13,217 nucleotides of DNA from Pseudaquidulcibacter sp964557085 (lineage in GTDB: Bacteria; Pseudomonadota; Alphaproteobacteria; Caulobacterales; Aquidulcibacteraceae). The position numbers and the translations under genes were made by a program. The stretch is from assembly GCA_964557085.1 (NCBI GenBank), contig CAZKYS010000071.1, positions 1-13,217 of the forward strand, given 5' to 3'. Below the pieces are notes generated by a model, which saw only the letters and a program-made list of their open reading frames with translations, ran no database searches and had not been told where the DNA came from. Shown piece by piece: positions 1 through 7,076 of this stretch (the stretch's first letter is position 1; each line of letters opens with the position of its first letter).

Positions 1-1279
1 GCAAAACCCCAACATTCGCACTCATGGAAAGGCGCAATTTTTGTAAATTATCATGTGAAAGCGGGGCAAAGGTTTGGGCATCGCAATTTTCCTTGGGTGA
101 AATTTCACGATTTGAAAGATTAATCGCCACCCTATCGGCAAAAACCACGGCTTCAAGAAGTGAATTAGAGGCAAGGCGGTTCGCGCCATGCACACCCGTT
201 GATGCACATTCGCCAATCGCACAAAGCCCATCAAGCGTGGTATTTCCCCATAAATCAGTAAGAATACCGCCCATGTGATAATGTTCAGCAGGGGCGACGG
301 GTATCATTTGGGTGCGTGGGTCAATGCCTGCATCCATACAGCTTGCGAAAATTGTCGGGAAATGTTCGGGGAAATGATTTCCAACGGCCTTTGTTGCATC
401 CAAATATGCGCCACGTCCTGACTGGTTTTCTGCAAAAACCGCGCGCGCAACAATATCGCGCGGTGCAAGGTCTTTTAATTCATGGTATTTTTCCATGAAT
501 GCTGTGCTATCTTGATTGCGTAAAATCGCGCCATCGCCGCGTAAAGCCTCACTGGCCAAGGGGGCGGGGTCTTTGCCGATATTTATTGACGTTGGATGAA
601 ATTGCACAAATTCAGGGTCACGAATTAATGCACCTGCGCGCGCCGCCATTCCAAGACCCTGTCCACGCGCCTCAATTGGATTAGTGGTAACTTTATAAAG
701 CCCGCCAATTCCACCAGTTGCAAGAATTGTGTATGATGCATCAATACGAACGGAGCCATCTGAATTGGCGCATAAAGCCCCGCCAATTTGCCCATTTGCA
801 TTTTGTAAAAGTGCCAATGCCCAATGATTTTCAAGGATTTTAATATGTTCTGCGGCCTGTGCCTTTGCGATTAGATAGCGCATGATTTCACGCCCCGCCA
901 AATCACCCGCAACCCTTGCCACGCGCGCTTTGGAATGCGCAGCTTCAAGTGATAATTCTAAATTACCATTTTCATCCTTATCGAATGGTACGCCGTAAGC
1001 AAGTAAATCGCGAATTCTATCAGGGCCATGTTTGGCAATTAAAAGCGCGGCAGTTTCATCAACCAAACCCGCGCCAGCGATAATTGTATCTTGGGCATGA
1101 AGTTCAGGTGTATCAGATGGCGATAAAGCCGCCGCCATGCCGCCTTGTGCCCAAGCCGATGATGCACCTTTGCCAATTGGTGATTGTGACAAAACCAAAA
1201 CTTTGCGCGGCGCAAGTTTTAGCGCCAAAAAAAGCCCCGCAAGCCCCGCGCCAATTATCAATATTCTGTCATTAGACAT
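1..1279 (-). CDS. nadB: L-aspartate oxidase NadB, C-terminus cut off by window edge
   Basis: This enzyme oxidises L-aspartate to iminoaspartate with FAD in the cytosol, the first step of de novo NAD synthesis. The first 426 residues are visible; there is no stop before the left edge, so roughly 100 residues are missing compared with the usual 510-540. The frame has an N-terminal Rossmann motif GAGLAG at 10-15, then SSAWAQGGMAAA typical of NadB, FHPTS with His228, SEALRGDGA near 243-250, APRDIVAR with Arg274, HYHMGGI with His335, and HGANRLASNSLLE with Arg368. These match the substrate and catalytic residues known in the E. coli enzyme (His244, Arg290, His351, Arg386) at near-constant offset. 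The ATG overlaps the nadA stop by one base (TAATG), implying translational coupling. The PRDIVAR and HGANR motifs favour NadB over the related succinate dehydrogenase or fumarate reductase flavoproteins. Very confident. Confidence 0.96.
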   Translation of the reverse strand, partial: MSNDRILIIGAGLAGLFLALKLAPRKVLVLSQSPIGKGASSAWAQGGMAAALSPSDTPELHAQDTIIAGAGLVDETAALLIAKHGPDRIRDLLAYGVPFDKDENGNLELSLEAAHSKARVARVAGDLAGREIMRYLIAKAQAAEHIKILENHWALALLQNANGQIGGALCANSDGSVRIDASYTILATGGIGGLYKVTTNPIEARGQGLGMAARAGALIRDPEFVQFHPTSINIGKDPAPLASEALRGDGAILRNQDSTAFMEKYHELKDLAPRDIVARAVFAENQSGRGAYLDATKAVGNHFPEHFPTIFASCMDAGIDPRTQMIPVAPAEHYHMGGILTDLWGNTTLDGLCAIGECASTGVHGANRLASNSLLEAVVFADRVAINLSNREISPKENCDAQTFAPLSHDNLQKLRLSMSANVGVL

Positions 1280-2400
1280 TAAATTTGCGCCAATTCAAAA
1301 CTATCGGGAACAATGGCCTTAACGTCATAAACATTGGCATTGCGTGGCGGTAGCGCAAGCATGGCATCAACCGCCGCGCGTGCTTTGACAATCATTTCAG
1401 GGTCAACATCAACTTCGTATTTTTCATCGCGCAAACATTCATATATTGCCTTTAATGAAATGCGTTTCATATGTGGGCAAAGATTGCATGGGCGGATAAA
1501 TTCAACTTCAGGGTTTTCAATCGCCACATTATCGGACATCGAACATTCAGTTATTAAAACAACTTGTTTTGGCTTTTGCGATAAAACAAAATCATTCATT
1601 GCCCCTGTTGAACCTGCAAAATCAGCCTCGCGAACCACATCATTTGGGCATTCGGGGTGGGCAAGAACCACAATACCAGGGTAGGCGGCACGTAATTCCT
1701 TTACATCATCACCTGTGAATAATTCGTGCACCTCGCATGCGCCTTTCCATGCGATTATTTTTATGTCGGTTTGGGCGGCAACATTACGCGCCAAATATTC
1801 ATCAGGAACCATAATAACGCGGTCAACGCCCCATTGTTTGGCGATTTCCTCAACCACTTGCACGGCATTTGATGAGGTGCAGCAAATTGTGCTTTCGGCC
1901 TTAACATCGGCGGTGGTGTTGACATAAGTCACCACAGGAAGCCCCGGGTATTTTTGTTTAATAAGCGCCACATCACGCCCCGTAATCCCCGACGCAAGTG
2001 AGCAGCCCGCCCGCAAATCAGGAATAAGAACCTTCTTATCAGGACAAAGGATTTTTGAGGTTTCAGCCATAAAATGCACGCCGCATTGAACAATCAGACT
2101 TTGTGGCACTTTTTGCGCTTGGCGTGCCAAATAAAGTGAATCGCCGCGAAAATCGGAAATACAATGGAAAATATCGGCGGTCATATAATTATGCGCCAAA
2201 ATAACCGCATCTTTTTCCTTTTTAAGGCGGTTAATCGCGGCGATATAGGGTGCATGAATTACAAATTCATCATAAGGCATAACATGCTTTACACCTTCAT
2301 ATAAATGATCAGTTTCTGCCTTTACCTGAGGGTCAATTTTCAAAAGCTCAGCATCTTTTTTATTGGCTGAAATATCAATTTCACATGCTTCAAATTTCAT
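1279..2400 (-). CDS. nadA: Quinolinate synthase NadA
   Basis: This [4Fe-4S] enzyme condenses iminoaspartate with dihydroxyacetone phosphate to quinolinate, step two of NAD synthesis. It has 373 residues from the chosen ATG, normal for the long form of the family. Motifs in order are ILAHNYM at 67-73, ISDFRGDSLYLAR at 81-93, GVHFMAETSKIL at 107-118, AGCSLA with Cys133, KGACEVHE with Cys222, AHPECPND near 247-254, GSTGAM at 263-268 and CNLCPHMKR with Cys305 and Cys308. Cys133, Cys222 and Cys308 occupy the three known cluster-ligand positions. The frame stays open upstream to an ATG at 2448, but the ATG at 2400 has an AAGGGAG ribosome site nine bases before it and gives a family-like N-terminus, so I use it. 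It is the first gene of a nadA-nadB operon. nadC is not in the window and may lie beyond the left edge. Confidence 0.97.
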   Translation of the reverse strand: MKFEACEIDISANKKDAELLKIDPQVKAETDHLYEGVKHVMPYDEFVIHAPYIAAINRLKKEKDAVILAHNYMTADIFHCISDFRGDSLYLARQAQKVPQSLIVQCGVHFMAETSKILCPDKKVLIPDLRAGCSLASGITGRDVALIKQKYPGLPVVTYVNTTADVKAESTICCTSSNAVQVVEEIAKQWGVDRVIMVPDEYLARNVAAQTDIKIIAWKGACEVHELFTGDDVKELRAAYPGIVVLAHPECPNDVVREADFAGSTGAMNDFVLSQKPKQVVLITECSMSDNVAIENPEVEFIRPCNLCPHMKRISLKAIYECLRDEKYEVDVDPEMIVKARAAVDAMLALPPRNANVYDVKAIVPDSFELAQI

Positions 2401-2438
2401 TTTGCCGCTCCCTTGAAAGGCGTGAATTATATATCGCG

Positions 2439-2468
2439 ATTTTATCAACGATATTCAATGCATTTCAA
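2439..2468 (-). promoter_or_regulatory. Candidate sigma-70 promoter for nadA-nadB
   Basis: On the minus strand TTGAAA (2468-2463) is followed after 18 bases by TAAAAT (2444-2439), about 40 bases before the nadA start. A second box, TATAAT, lies closer at 2431-2426 and would give a very short leader, but it lacks a well-spaced -35 box. Which of the two is used cannot be told from sequence. Confidence 0.45.
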
Positions 2469-2485
2469 AGTATTTTGCAGTATTT
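2456..2485 (-). repeat. Three tandem 10-base repeats at the nad promoter
   Basis: Read on the minus strand, three decamers follow each other without a gap: AAATACTGCA, AAATACTTTG and AAATGCATTG. The first two share their first six bases; the third differs from that AAATAC by a TA-to-TG change and shares the final TTG with the second. The 10-base period puts the repeats on one face of the helix, and they cover the candidate -35 box. This is what an operator for a NAD-responsive repressor could look like, but I do not recognise the motif as the site of a known regulator such as NrtR, NiaR or NadQ. In a region this rich in A and T, chance is possible. Confidence 0.35.
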
Positions 2486-2500
2486 ACAATTTAAAGAAAC

Positions 2501-3187
2501 TTATTCAGGCTTTTCCCACAATAGCATAAGGCTTGTGCCTGCAATCATGCTTAGGTTTTTGTCGGTTTCACTTGCTTGTTTGGAAATGTAAATTGTATTG
2601 GTTCCTGTTTTTTCAACCGCACCAACAACTTTGCCATTTAAAGAAAAACTATAACCAATAGGGGCAATGCTTCTTGCGCCGCCTTCGCGCTGATGAATTG
2701 AACTAACATCATATACTACATCGCCAAAATCAATTGTTCCTTCACGAAGATTGCCACTGCTTAGTTTAAAATTTGGATTTTCTGCTAATTGCATTGAGAA
2801 TTTGATAGCGCCAGTATAATCACAATTCATTGACCATTTTGCTGTTTCAATTCTTATAAAACTTCCGCCAACAGATTTTTGAAGAGCATTACAATTGCCT
2901 TCAACATTTTGTGTGGTTCTCGTATTTACCAATTGCACAGAAACTTTTGCACCAGTTCGTTCATTGGTTGCACCAGAAAAACCGTGAGAATTACTACCTA
3001 AAGAACGTTTAAATGTTCCATCATAATCACCAATAGTAATTTTTCCATTCTGCCCCCAACCCAATGGTGAGCTTTTTAAAGCATCGAAACCATCAGGAAA
3101 AAGATTTGCTGCATCAATCTTTGTCAAAGATAGTCCAAAACCGCATAAAAAAATTGTTCCCAAAGTTGCAAAAGCAAGTCTTTTCAT
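2501..3187 (-). CDS. Secreted protein of unknown function
   Basis: This 228-residue protein matches no family I recognise. It begins with a standard signal peptide: MKR, a hydrophobic stretch to about residue 20, and a likely signal peptidase site after Ala26 or Ala27, so the mature part should be periplasmic or secreted. The mature chain has only two cysteines, Cys99 and Cys122, which could form one disulfide. It has many short segments rich in Gly, Ser, Thr and Asn, suggesting a mostly beta-sheet fold, and no internal membrane helix. The start is supported by an AGGGGG ribosome site about six bases upstream of the ATG. It is followed by the nad promoter region and preceded by about 130 bases after the HD hydrolase gene, so it is probably transcribed alone or by read-through. 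It is unrelated in sequence to the other secreted proteins in the window. Gene real; function unknown. Confidence 0.85.
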   Translation of the reverse strand: MKRLAFATLGTIFLCGFGLSLTKIDAANLFPDGFDALKSSPLGWGQNGKITIGDYDGTFKRSLGSNSHGFSGATNERTGAKVSVQLVNTRTTQNVEGNCNALQKSVGGSFIRIETAKWSMNCDYTGAIKFSMQLAENPNFKLSSGNLREGTIDFGDVVYDVSSIHQREGGARSIAPIGYSFSLNGKVVGAVEKTGTNTIYISKQASETDKNLSMIAGTSLMLLWEKPE

Positions 3188-3297
3188 TGAAACCCCCTGA
3201 TTTTTTTACTTATTGGTATGATAATAATTAATCATTGAAATACAACAATAAAATAAAATTATTTTAGGGGAGCTGAAATTCGATAAAAAATTTTAAT

Positions 3298-3318
3298 TTA
3301 CAATGTGTTAGATTGTAA
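3298..3318 (-). terminator. Weak candidate terminator after the HD hydrolase gene
   Basis: On the minus strand, just past the HD gene stop, TTACAAT and ATTGTAA form a 7-bp stem around a 7-base loop, with a run of six T about nine bases further on. The stem has only one G-C pair and the T run is not adjacent, so termination would be weak at best. Confidence 0.25.
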
Positions 3319-3319
3319 G

Positions 3320-3925
3320 TTATGACAAATTTTGAATTTCACTAAAACGATTGGTCATTTGAATTTGTGCTTCTTTTGCGCTTAGGGGTTCGATGTTTAT
3401 TTCTAGCCCTTCGGGTGGTGTAATGAATAAGCTGTCGGCTTCTTCGATGGAAAAACCAGCCAAATGGACGGCTTCAAACCATGCGCAAATTCTGTCGGCT
3501 TTTTTAATTAGTTTTTTTAATGTTGGTGGGGTTTTTGGTAAAAGGCCGAAACGAAGGTGGATTGCGCGTTCTAATTTATCTTCAAAAATTCGATAATCTA
3601 TGCCAAGCGCGTTTTTGAACGGGCTAATCATATCGCCAATTACAAATTCGGGTGCATCATGCAAAAGTGCCATCATGCGTTCTTGTGGTGTTATATTTGG
3701 TTTTAGAAATGATGCGATTTGTTCGACAATTATTGAATGTTGTGCAACTGAAAATGCATTATCGCCAATAGTTTGCCCATTCCAACGCGCAACACGGGCA
3801 AGGCCATGTGCAATATCCTCAATTTCAATATCAAGCGGTGAGGGGTCAATTAAATCAAGCCTTCGTCCTGATAACATTCTTTGCCATGCGCGTGGTGATT
3901 GCGCTGTTTTAATTGCTTTTTTCAT
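3320..3925 (-). CDS. HD-domain phosphohydrolase, YfbR-like
   Basis: This 201-residue cytosolic protein is probably a metal-dependent phosphohydrolase of the group that includes YfbR, a 5'-deoxynucleotidase. The HD metal-binding set is complete: His63 in VAQHS, His89-Asp90 in ALLHDAPE, and Asp144 in KKADRICAWFEA. The HDAPEFVIGD-SP segment at 89-102 corresponds to HDASEVLTGD-TP of E. coli YfbR, and the ADRICAWFEA segment to ADALCAYLKC. The N-terminal 35 residues (SGRRLDLIDPSP and following) resemble the 'domain of activity' leader seen in uncharacterised members. The length fits the family. The ATG is preceded by AGGA at ten bases, a weak ribosome site. It is divergent from the usp gene, with about 117 bases between. 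The actual substrate, a deoxynucleoside monophosphate or something else, cannot be told from the sequence. Confidence 0.88.
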   Translation of the reverse strand: MKKAIKTAQSPRAWQRMLSGRRLDLIDPSPLDIEIEDIAHGLARVARWNGQTIGDNAFSVAQHSIIVEQIASFLKPNITPQERMMALLHDAPEFVIGDMISPFKNALGIDYRIFEDKLERAIHLRFGLLPKTPPTLKKLIKKADRICAWFEAVHLAGFSIEEADSLFITPPEGLEINIEPLSAKEAQIQMTNRFSEIQNLS

Positions 3926-3973
3926 TTATTTTTTGTCCTGCGACCAATTGTCTGAAACATTTTTTGTGTGAAG

Positions 3974-3982
3974 TGTTATAAT
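3974..3982 (+). promoter_or_regulatory. Extended -10 promoter for the usp operon
   Basis: TGT followed by TATAAT (3977-3982) is a perfect extended -10 element. A poor -35 match, TGAAAC, sits at 3953-3958 with 18-base spacing. Transcription would start near 3989, leaving a leader of about 54 bases before the usp ATG. The box lies downstream of the GTG that could otherwise open the frame, which rules out that longer start. Confidence 0.6.
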
Positions 3983-4042
3983 GCTCGCAAAAGCAAATTC
4001 CATAGCTTTGAAGATTTAAAGCTGTTGATAAGTGAGGGTATT

Positions 4043-4870
4043 ATGACTTATGGTGAATTTTTAGTTCCGATAACAGGCGGCGCAGATGATGCAAAAATTT
4101 TGCCACGCGTTGCAGCTTTTCATAAAACATTTCCAAATCCCGTGACGCTTTTTTATGCTGAACCTGACCCAAGTGATATGTTGGTTTGGTCGGCAGATGG
4201 AATGGTTTCTGGAATGAATGCCACACTTGTTGATACTATGAAAAAATCATCACAAGAAGTTTGGGAAAAAATCGTTCAAGAAGTAGGAAGATATAGCGAT
4301 TTTTCACTTGAACGTGAAACAGGTTTGATGGATTCAATTTTGCCAGAGCGTGCGGCATTGTGCGATTTAATGGTGGTTTCTGATTATTGCGCATGTGGAA
4401 AATCATCAATTTCACCGGCGTTCGAAGAAGCATTGATGCATAATGGAATTCCAGCATTGGTATTGCATGACCGCGAAAAATTTGATTTTTCAAATATTGC
4501 AATTGCATGGGATGGTTCGCCGCAATCGGCGCGCGCTGTTAAGGCTGCGATGCCATTTTTAAAGGTGGCAAAATACGTCACCATATTGCATGTTTTGGGC
4601 GGGGCAACCCAATCAAAAACTTTGATAAAAGATCCTAATAAACTTAAAACCAAACTTGCAAATCATGGCATTAACGCCGAAGTTTTGGTTCAAGATATAA
4701 TTGGAAAAAGCGTTGGCGAAACCCTATTATCCCTTGTAAACAAACTTGATGTTGAGCTTATGGTTGCGGGGGCTTATGGGCATTCAAGGGCGCGCGAATT
4801 TGTATTTGGCGGTGTAACAAGATGTATGCTACGATGCGAAGATGGGCCGCATTTAGTAATTTCACACTAG
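4043..4870 (+). CDS. Universal stress protein with two UspA-type halves
   Basis: This 275-residue cytosolic protein belongs to the universal stress (UspA) family of nucleotide-binding stress proteins. The C-terminal half (about 150-275) is the clearer domain: IAIAWDGSPQSARAV at 152-166, with the Asp that contacts adenine nucleotide, and GAYGHSRAREFVFGG at 243-257, which fits the ATP-binding pattern G-2x-G-9x-G. The N-terminal half (about 4-145) is more degenerate, with only FLVPITGG and a weakly Usp-like strand-helix order, so this is a tandem Usp of which one half probably binds nucleotide. The frame is open from a GTG at 3968, but the ATG at 4043 has GAGGG six bases upstream and lies downstream of the likely promoter. 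Cys116 and Cys118 form a CAC motif near the domain junction. It shares a transcript with the next gene, which starts 40 bases after its stop. Confidence 0.9.
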   Translation: MTYGEFLVPITGGADDAKILPRVAAFHKTFPNPVTLFYAEPDPSDMLVWSADGMVSGMNATLVDTMKKSSQEVWEKIVQEVGRYSDFSLERETGLMDSILPERAALCDLMVVSDYCACGKSSISPAFEEALMHNGIPALVLHDREKFDFSNIAIAWDGSPQSARAVKAAMPFLKVAKYVTILHVLGGATQSKTLIKDPNKLKTKLANHGINAEVLVQDIIGKSVGETLLSLVNKLDVELMVAGAYGHSRAREFVFGGVTRCMLRCEDGPHLVISH

Positions 4871-4910
4871 CAATAATTTCAAACTTTTAATTACAAGAAG
4901 GAAAAATAAT

Positions 4911-5279
4911 ATGAGTGCTTTGACACGTGTAGTTCTTCAACTTGGGCGTAATCCTGATGCGGGCTTTCCTGATGGTGACCGTCACCAAGGATATATTTTA
5001 AATGCCCCAATTGGTGCCGACGGAAAATTGGATGCCGAGCTTTGGAAAAAATATAAAAATGATTGCAAAGTTGTTCGCTACGGCGATGAAGATGATGCTG
5101 CGGACGGTCTTTTGGCGCATCGCGGCGATAAATGGTATTTCGAATATGACGAAGCCAAAGAAGGTCCAGATGAAAATCTTTATCACCTCGGTGATCACCG
5201 CCTTTGGGTTGGTGATTATGTGACCATTCACTCAAAAGATGGTAAATCACTTATTTATGTAGTTTCTGAAACTAATTAG
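4911..5279 (+). CDS. Small acidic conserved protein of unknown function
   Basis: This 122-residue soluble protein has no signal peptide or membrane helix. It starts MSALTRVVLQLGRNPDAG and is rich in Asp, Glu, Gly and aromatic residues, with one cysteine. It resembles, from memory, a hypothetical protein family common in alphaproteobacteria; I cannot attach a function. The short basic start followed by an acidic, beta-rich body (GDHRLWVGDYVTIHSKDG near 93-110) suggests a compact beta domain. An AAGGA ribosome site lies about nine bases upstream of the ATG. It sits 40 bases after usp on the same strand with no terminator between, so the two are probably co-transcribed and the protein may share stress regulation. 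Its stop overlaps the opposing membrane-protein gene by eight bases, and the shared terminator follows at 5299. Confidence 0.85.
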   Translation: MSALTRVVLQLGRNPDAGFPDGDRHQGYILNAPIGADGKLDAELWKKYKNDCKVVRYGDEDDAADGLLAHRGDKWYFEYDEAKEGPDENLYHLGDHRLWVGDYVTIHSKDGKSLIYVVSETN

Positions 5280-7005
5280 TTTTTTTTTCAATAAATTCAA
5301 AAGCCCGCACTTGTGAATCTGCGGGCTTTTTTATTTCCCGCAAGTAATCTGGAATTTTGTTATTCGCCAAATCGGCAATCAAACTATCAGGTCTATATTG
5401 CACGAACGCAGGAATTTCGAGGTGATACATACAAAGCGCGACATAATTAATGTGATGCGCCTTTATTTTTGCCTGTGCCTCATCAGGTTTTGAAAGGAAA
5501 ATATCATAGGCGGTTTCACGGCCAAGGTCGCGGTGAAATGGGGTTGTTATAATATCATGTTTAGTTTGAATTAATGCCTTCATTCCAACATCAATATTAT
5601 TAAGGATTAGGCCTTTTGGAATGTTTGCAAGGTGTGAAAAATCTTGCGCGCTATCACAGCCTTTTAATTCGCCAAATTCCATATTGCCTTTTGTAGTGTT
5701 TTTTGGTTTTGCGATTGAGGCCAATGGCGTAATCACAAAAATTACCATTAAAATTAGAGTTAAGTTCCGATTTGAAATTAAGACAGGCAAAGCGGCGCTT
5801 AAGATTATTATTGCAATTACACTTACATGTGGATGCACACGATTTTGCCAAAAATACGCCATTAGGCTTGAAACAATCAAAAGCAAAATAAGCAAAATCC
5901 ATGATGGTTTTTGACTATTATCGGATTTTTTGAATGAAATAATTGCGCATAATAATGCCAAAAATGCGGGCATTAAAACTGACAATTGGCTTGTTAATGG
6001 TAATTGATAAAGCGGCATAACTTCGGCAAATTTATCAAACCAAAGTTTGCGTAAAACTGGCGAAACTTGCCAGTAAACGGGTTTATGCAATTCAGTGAAT
6101 TGCCATGCAATGCCTGCACCAATCATTGCCACAAAAACTAAAGTTCCAAATCGCATTTTTGCGTTTTTTGGATTTATAAATTTGATTGAAATCAAAAGCG
6201 TAAAACATACGCTTAAAATCGGAAACAATTGGGCAATTGATAGAAAATCATTGGCTTGGATAAGATAGTTTGTGGGGGCGACATCAATCACAAAGCCAAA
6301 TAAAATACTTGCCGCAAGGCTTATGGCGAATGAAATTAGCTGCGCTTTACGATTTTCATCAAAAACCCAAAATAGGCATAAAAGCCCGATGGCAATGATT
6401 TCAAGCGGCAGCATTTCAAAACCAATTGTTATGCTTGCACCCAACGCAATACCACTAAAAATACCGCCCTTTTTATCGCTTCGAATAATTCCATAAATTA
6501 TTGTCGTAAGGGCGATTAATTGTAGATTATGGTGATCCACACGCCCAAAAACAAAGCTTAAATTCGCCGATGCCGAAAATGTTACAAAGGCCGCCGCTAT
6601 AAAATATGAAAGATAATTGCCGCCAAGCCTTATGGCAATTTTCCCAATTATAAAAACTAATATCGCGCCAAGGATAGGCGGTAGAATAAAGATGGCAATT
6701 TTTTCAGCTAAAACCGCGCCAAAAATCGGGCTTAAAATCAATTCTAAAACGGCAAGTGGTGTATCCGAAAGGCGTGACCAGTGAATTGGGCCACCAAATG
6801 GCGGATTGGCACGATATTCAAGATTGTCATAAAAACCCTGCCCAGAAAGCCATTCACGAACGCGCAGAGTTCGCATTATGTCATCGCTATCGGGCAATAC
6901 AAAGCCCGAAACTTTTTGCCATTGATGGATTATTTGGGAATATGAAAATAATAAGCCAATCGCAATTGCAATTATGAAAGGTAGATATTGTTTTGCTTTT
7001 CCCAT
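5272..7005 (-). CDS. Polytopic membrane protein, GT-C glycosyltransferase-like
   Basis: This is a 577-residue inner-membrane protein with about eleven to thirteen hydrophobic segments (residues 5-25 and then from about 85 to 425) followed by a soluble C-terminal domain of about 140 residues. The first external loop holds DSDD at 39-42, RTLRVREWLSGQGF at 45-58 and HWSRLSD at 75-81; a later loop holds RVDHHN at 155-160. An acidic motif in the first periplasmic loop plus a D-H-H pair is the arrangement seen in GT-C lipid-linked sugar transferases such as the PMT and STT3 families, so I infer a polyprenyl-phosphate-sugar-dependent transferase. The substrate is unknown, and no sugar or polysaccharide genes are nearby. 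The ATG has no clear ribosome site. It is the last gene of the minus-strand operon starting at 8076, and its final codons contain the terminator of the opposing gene. Confidence 0.8.
   Translation of the reverse strand: MGKAKQYLPFIIAIAIGLLFSYSQIIHQWQKVSGFVLPDSDDIMRTLRVREWLSGQGFYDNLEYRANPPFGGPIHWSRLSDTPLAVLELILSPIFGAVLAEKIAIFILPPILGAILVFIIGKIAIRLGGNYLSYFIAAAFVTFSASANLSFVFGRVDHHNLQLIALTTIIYGIIRSDKKGGIFSGIALGASITIGFEMLPLEIIAIGLLCLFWVFDENRKAQLISFAISLAASILFGFVIDVAPTNYLIQANDFLSIAQLFPILSVCFTLLISIKFINPKNAKMRFGTLVFVAMIGAGIAWQFTELHKPVYWQVSPVLRKLWFDKFAEVMPLYQLPLTSQLSVLMPAFLALLCAIISFKKSDNSQKPSWILLILLLIVSSLMAYFWQNRVHPHVSVIAIIILSAALPVLISNRNLTLILMVIFVITPLASIAKPKNTTKGNMEFGELKGCDSAQDFSHLANIPKGLILNNIDVGMKALIQTKHDIITTPFHRDLGRETAYDIFLSKPDEAQAKIKAHHINYVALCMYHLEIPAFVQYRPDSLIADLANNKIPDYLREIKKPADSQVRAFEFIEKKTN
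5299..5332 (+). terminator. Strong intrinsic terminator of the usp operon
   Basis: AAAAGCCCGCA at 5299-5309 pairs with TGCGGGCTTTT at 5320-5330: eleven base pairs with seven in the GC core, a 10-base loop and a T run to 5332. It lies 20 bases after the stop of the small acidic gene. On the other strand the same stem is part of the last codons of the membrane-protein gene (DSQVRAF), upstream of that gene's stop, so it should act mainly in the plus direction, where the T run is longer. Confidence 0.9.
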
Positions 7006-7047
7006 TTTGCTTTAATAAAATAGGAAAATTGATATTGGCTTAATGCG

Positions 7048-7076
7048 CGCTATTATAAATCATATTTATAATAGCG
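7048..7076. repeat. Perfect 13-bp inverted repeat at the end of the acetyltransferase gene
   Basis: CGCTATTATAAAT (7048-7060) and ATTTATAATAGCG (7064-7076) are exact reverse complements around a 3-base loop. The hairpin straddles the stop codon of the GNAT gene (7055-7053) and lies in the 47-base space before the membrane-protein gene. No T run follows on either strand, so it is not a standard terminator. It could form an mRNA hairpin that slows decay from the 3' end or separates the two coding parts of the transcript. Confidence 0.75.

Noticed and set aside
1..1275. Plus-strand frames of 60-84 residues across the nadB region, and similar frames opposite other genes
   Set aside because: They lie opposite strongly conserved genes, have no ribosome sites and no recognisable proteins.
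2401..2448. Longer NadA start at 2448, adding 16 residues
   Set aside because: The ATG at 2400 has a good AAGGGAG ribosome site nine bases upstream and gives a family-like N-terminus; the extension overlaps the candidate promoter boxes.
3968..4042. GTG start at 3968 for the universal stress protein
   Set aside because: The perfect extended -10 box lies inside this extension, and the ATG at 4043 has a GAGGG ribosome site.
4975..5199. Short palindromes GGTGACCGTCACC and GGTGATCACC in the small acidic gene
   Set aside because: Both lie in the coding sequence over Gly-Asp-Arg-His type codons that favour such symmetry; too short to count as sites.
5260..5274. TAGTTTCTGAAACTA palindrome at the overlap of the two convergent genes
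   Set aside because: Seven-base arms with a one-base centre at two gene ends; the real terminator is at 5299 and no role for this one is apparent.
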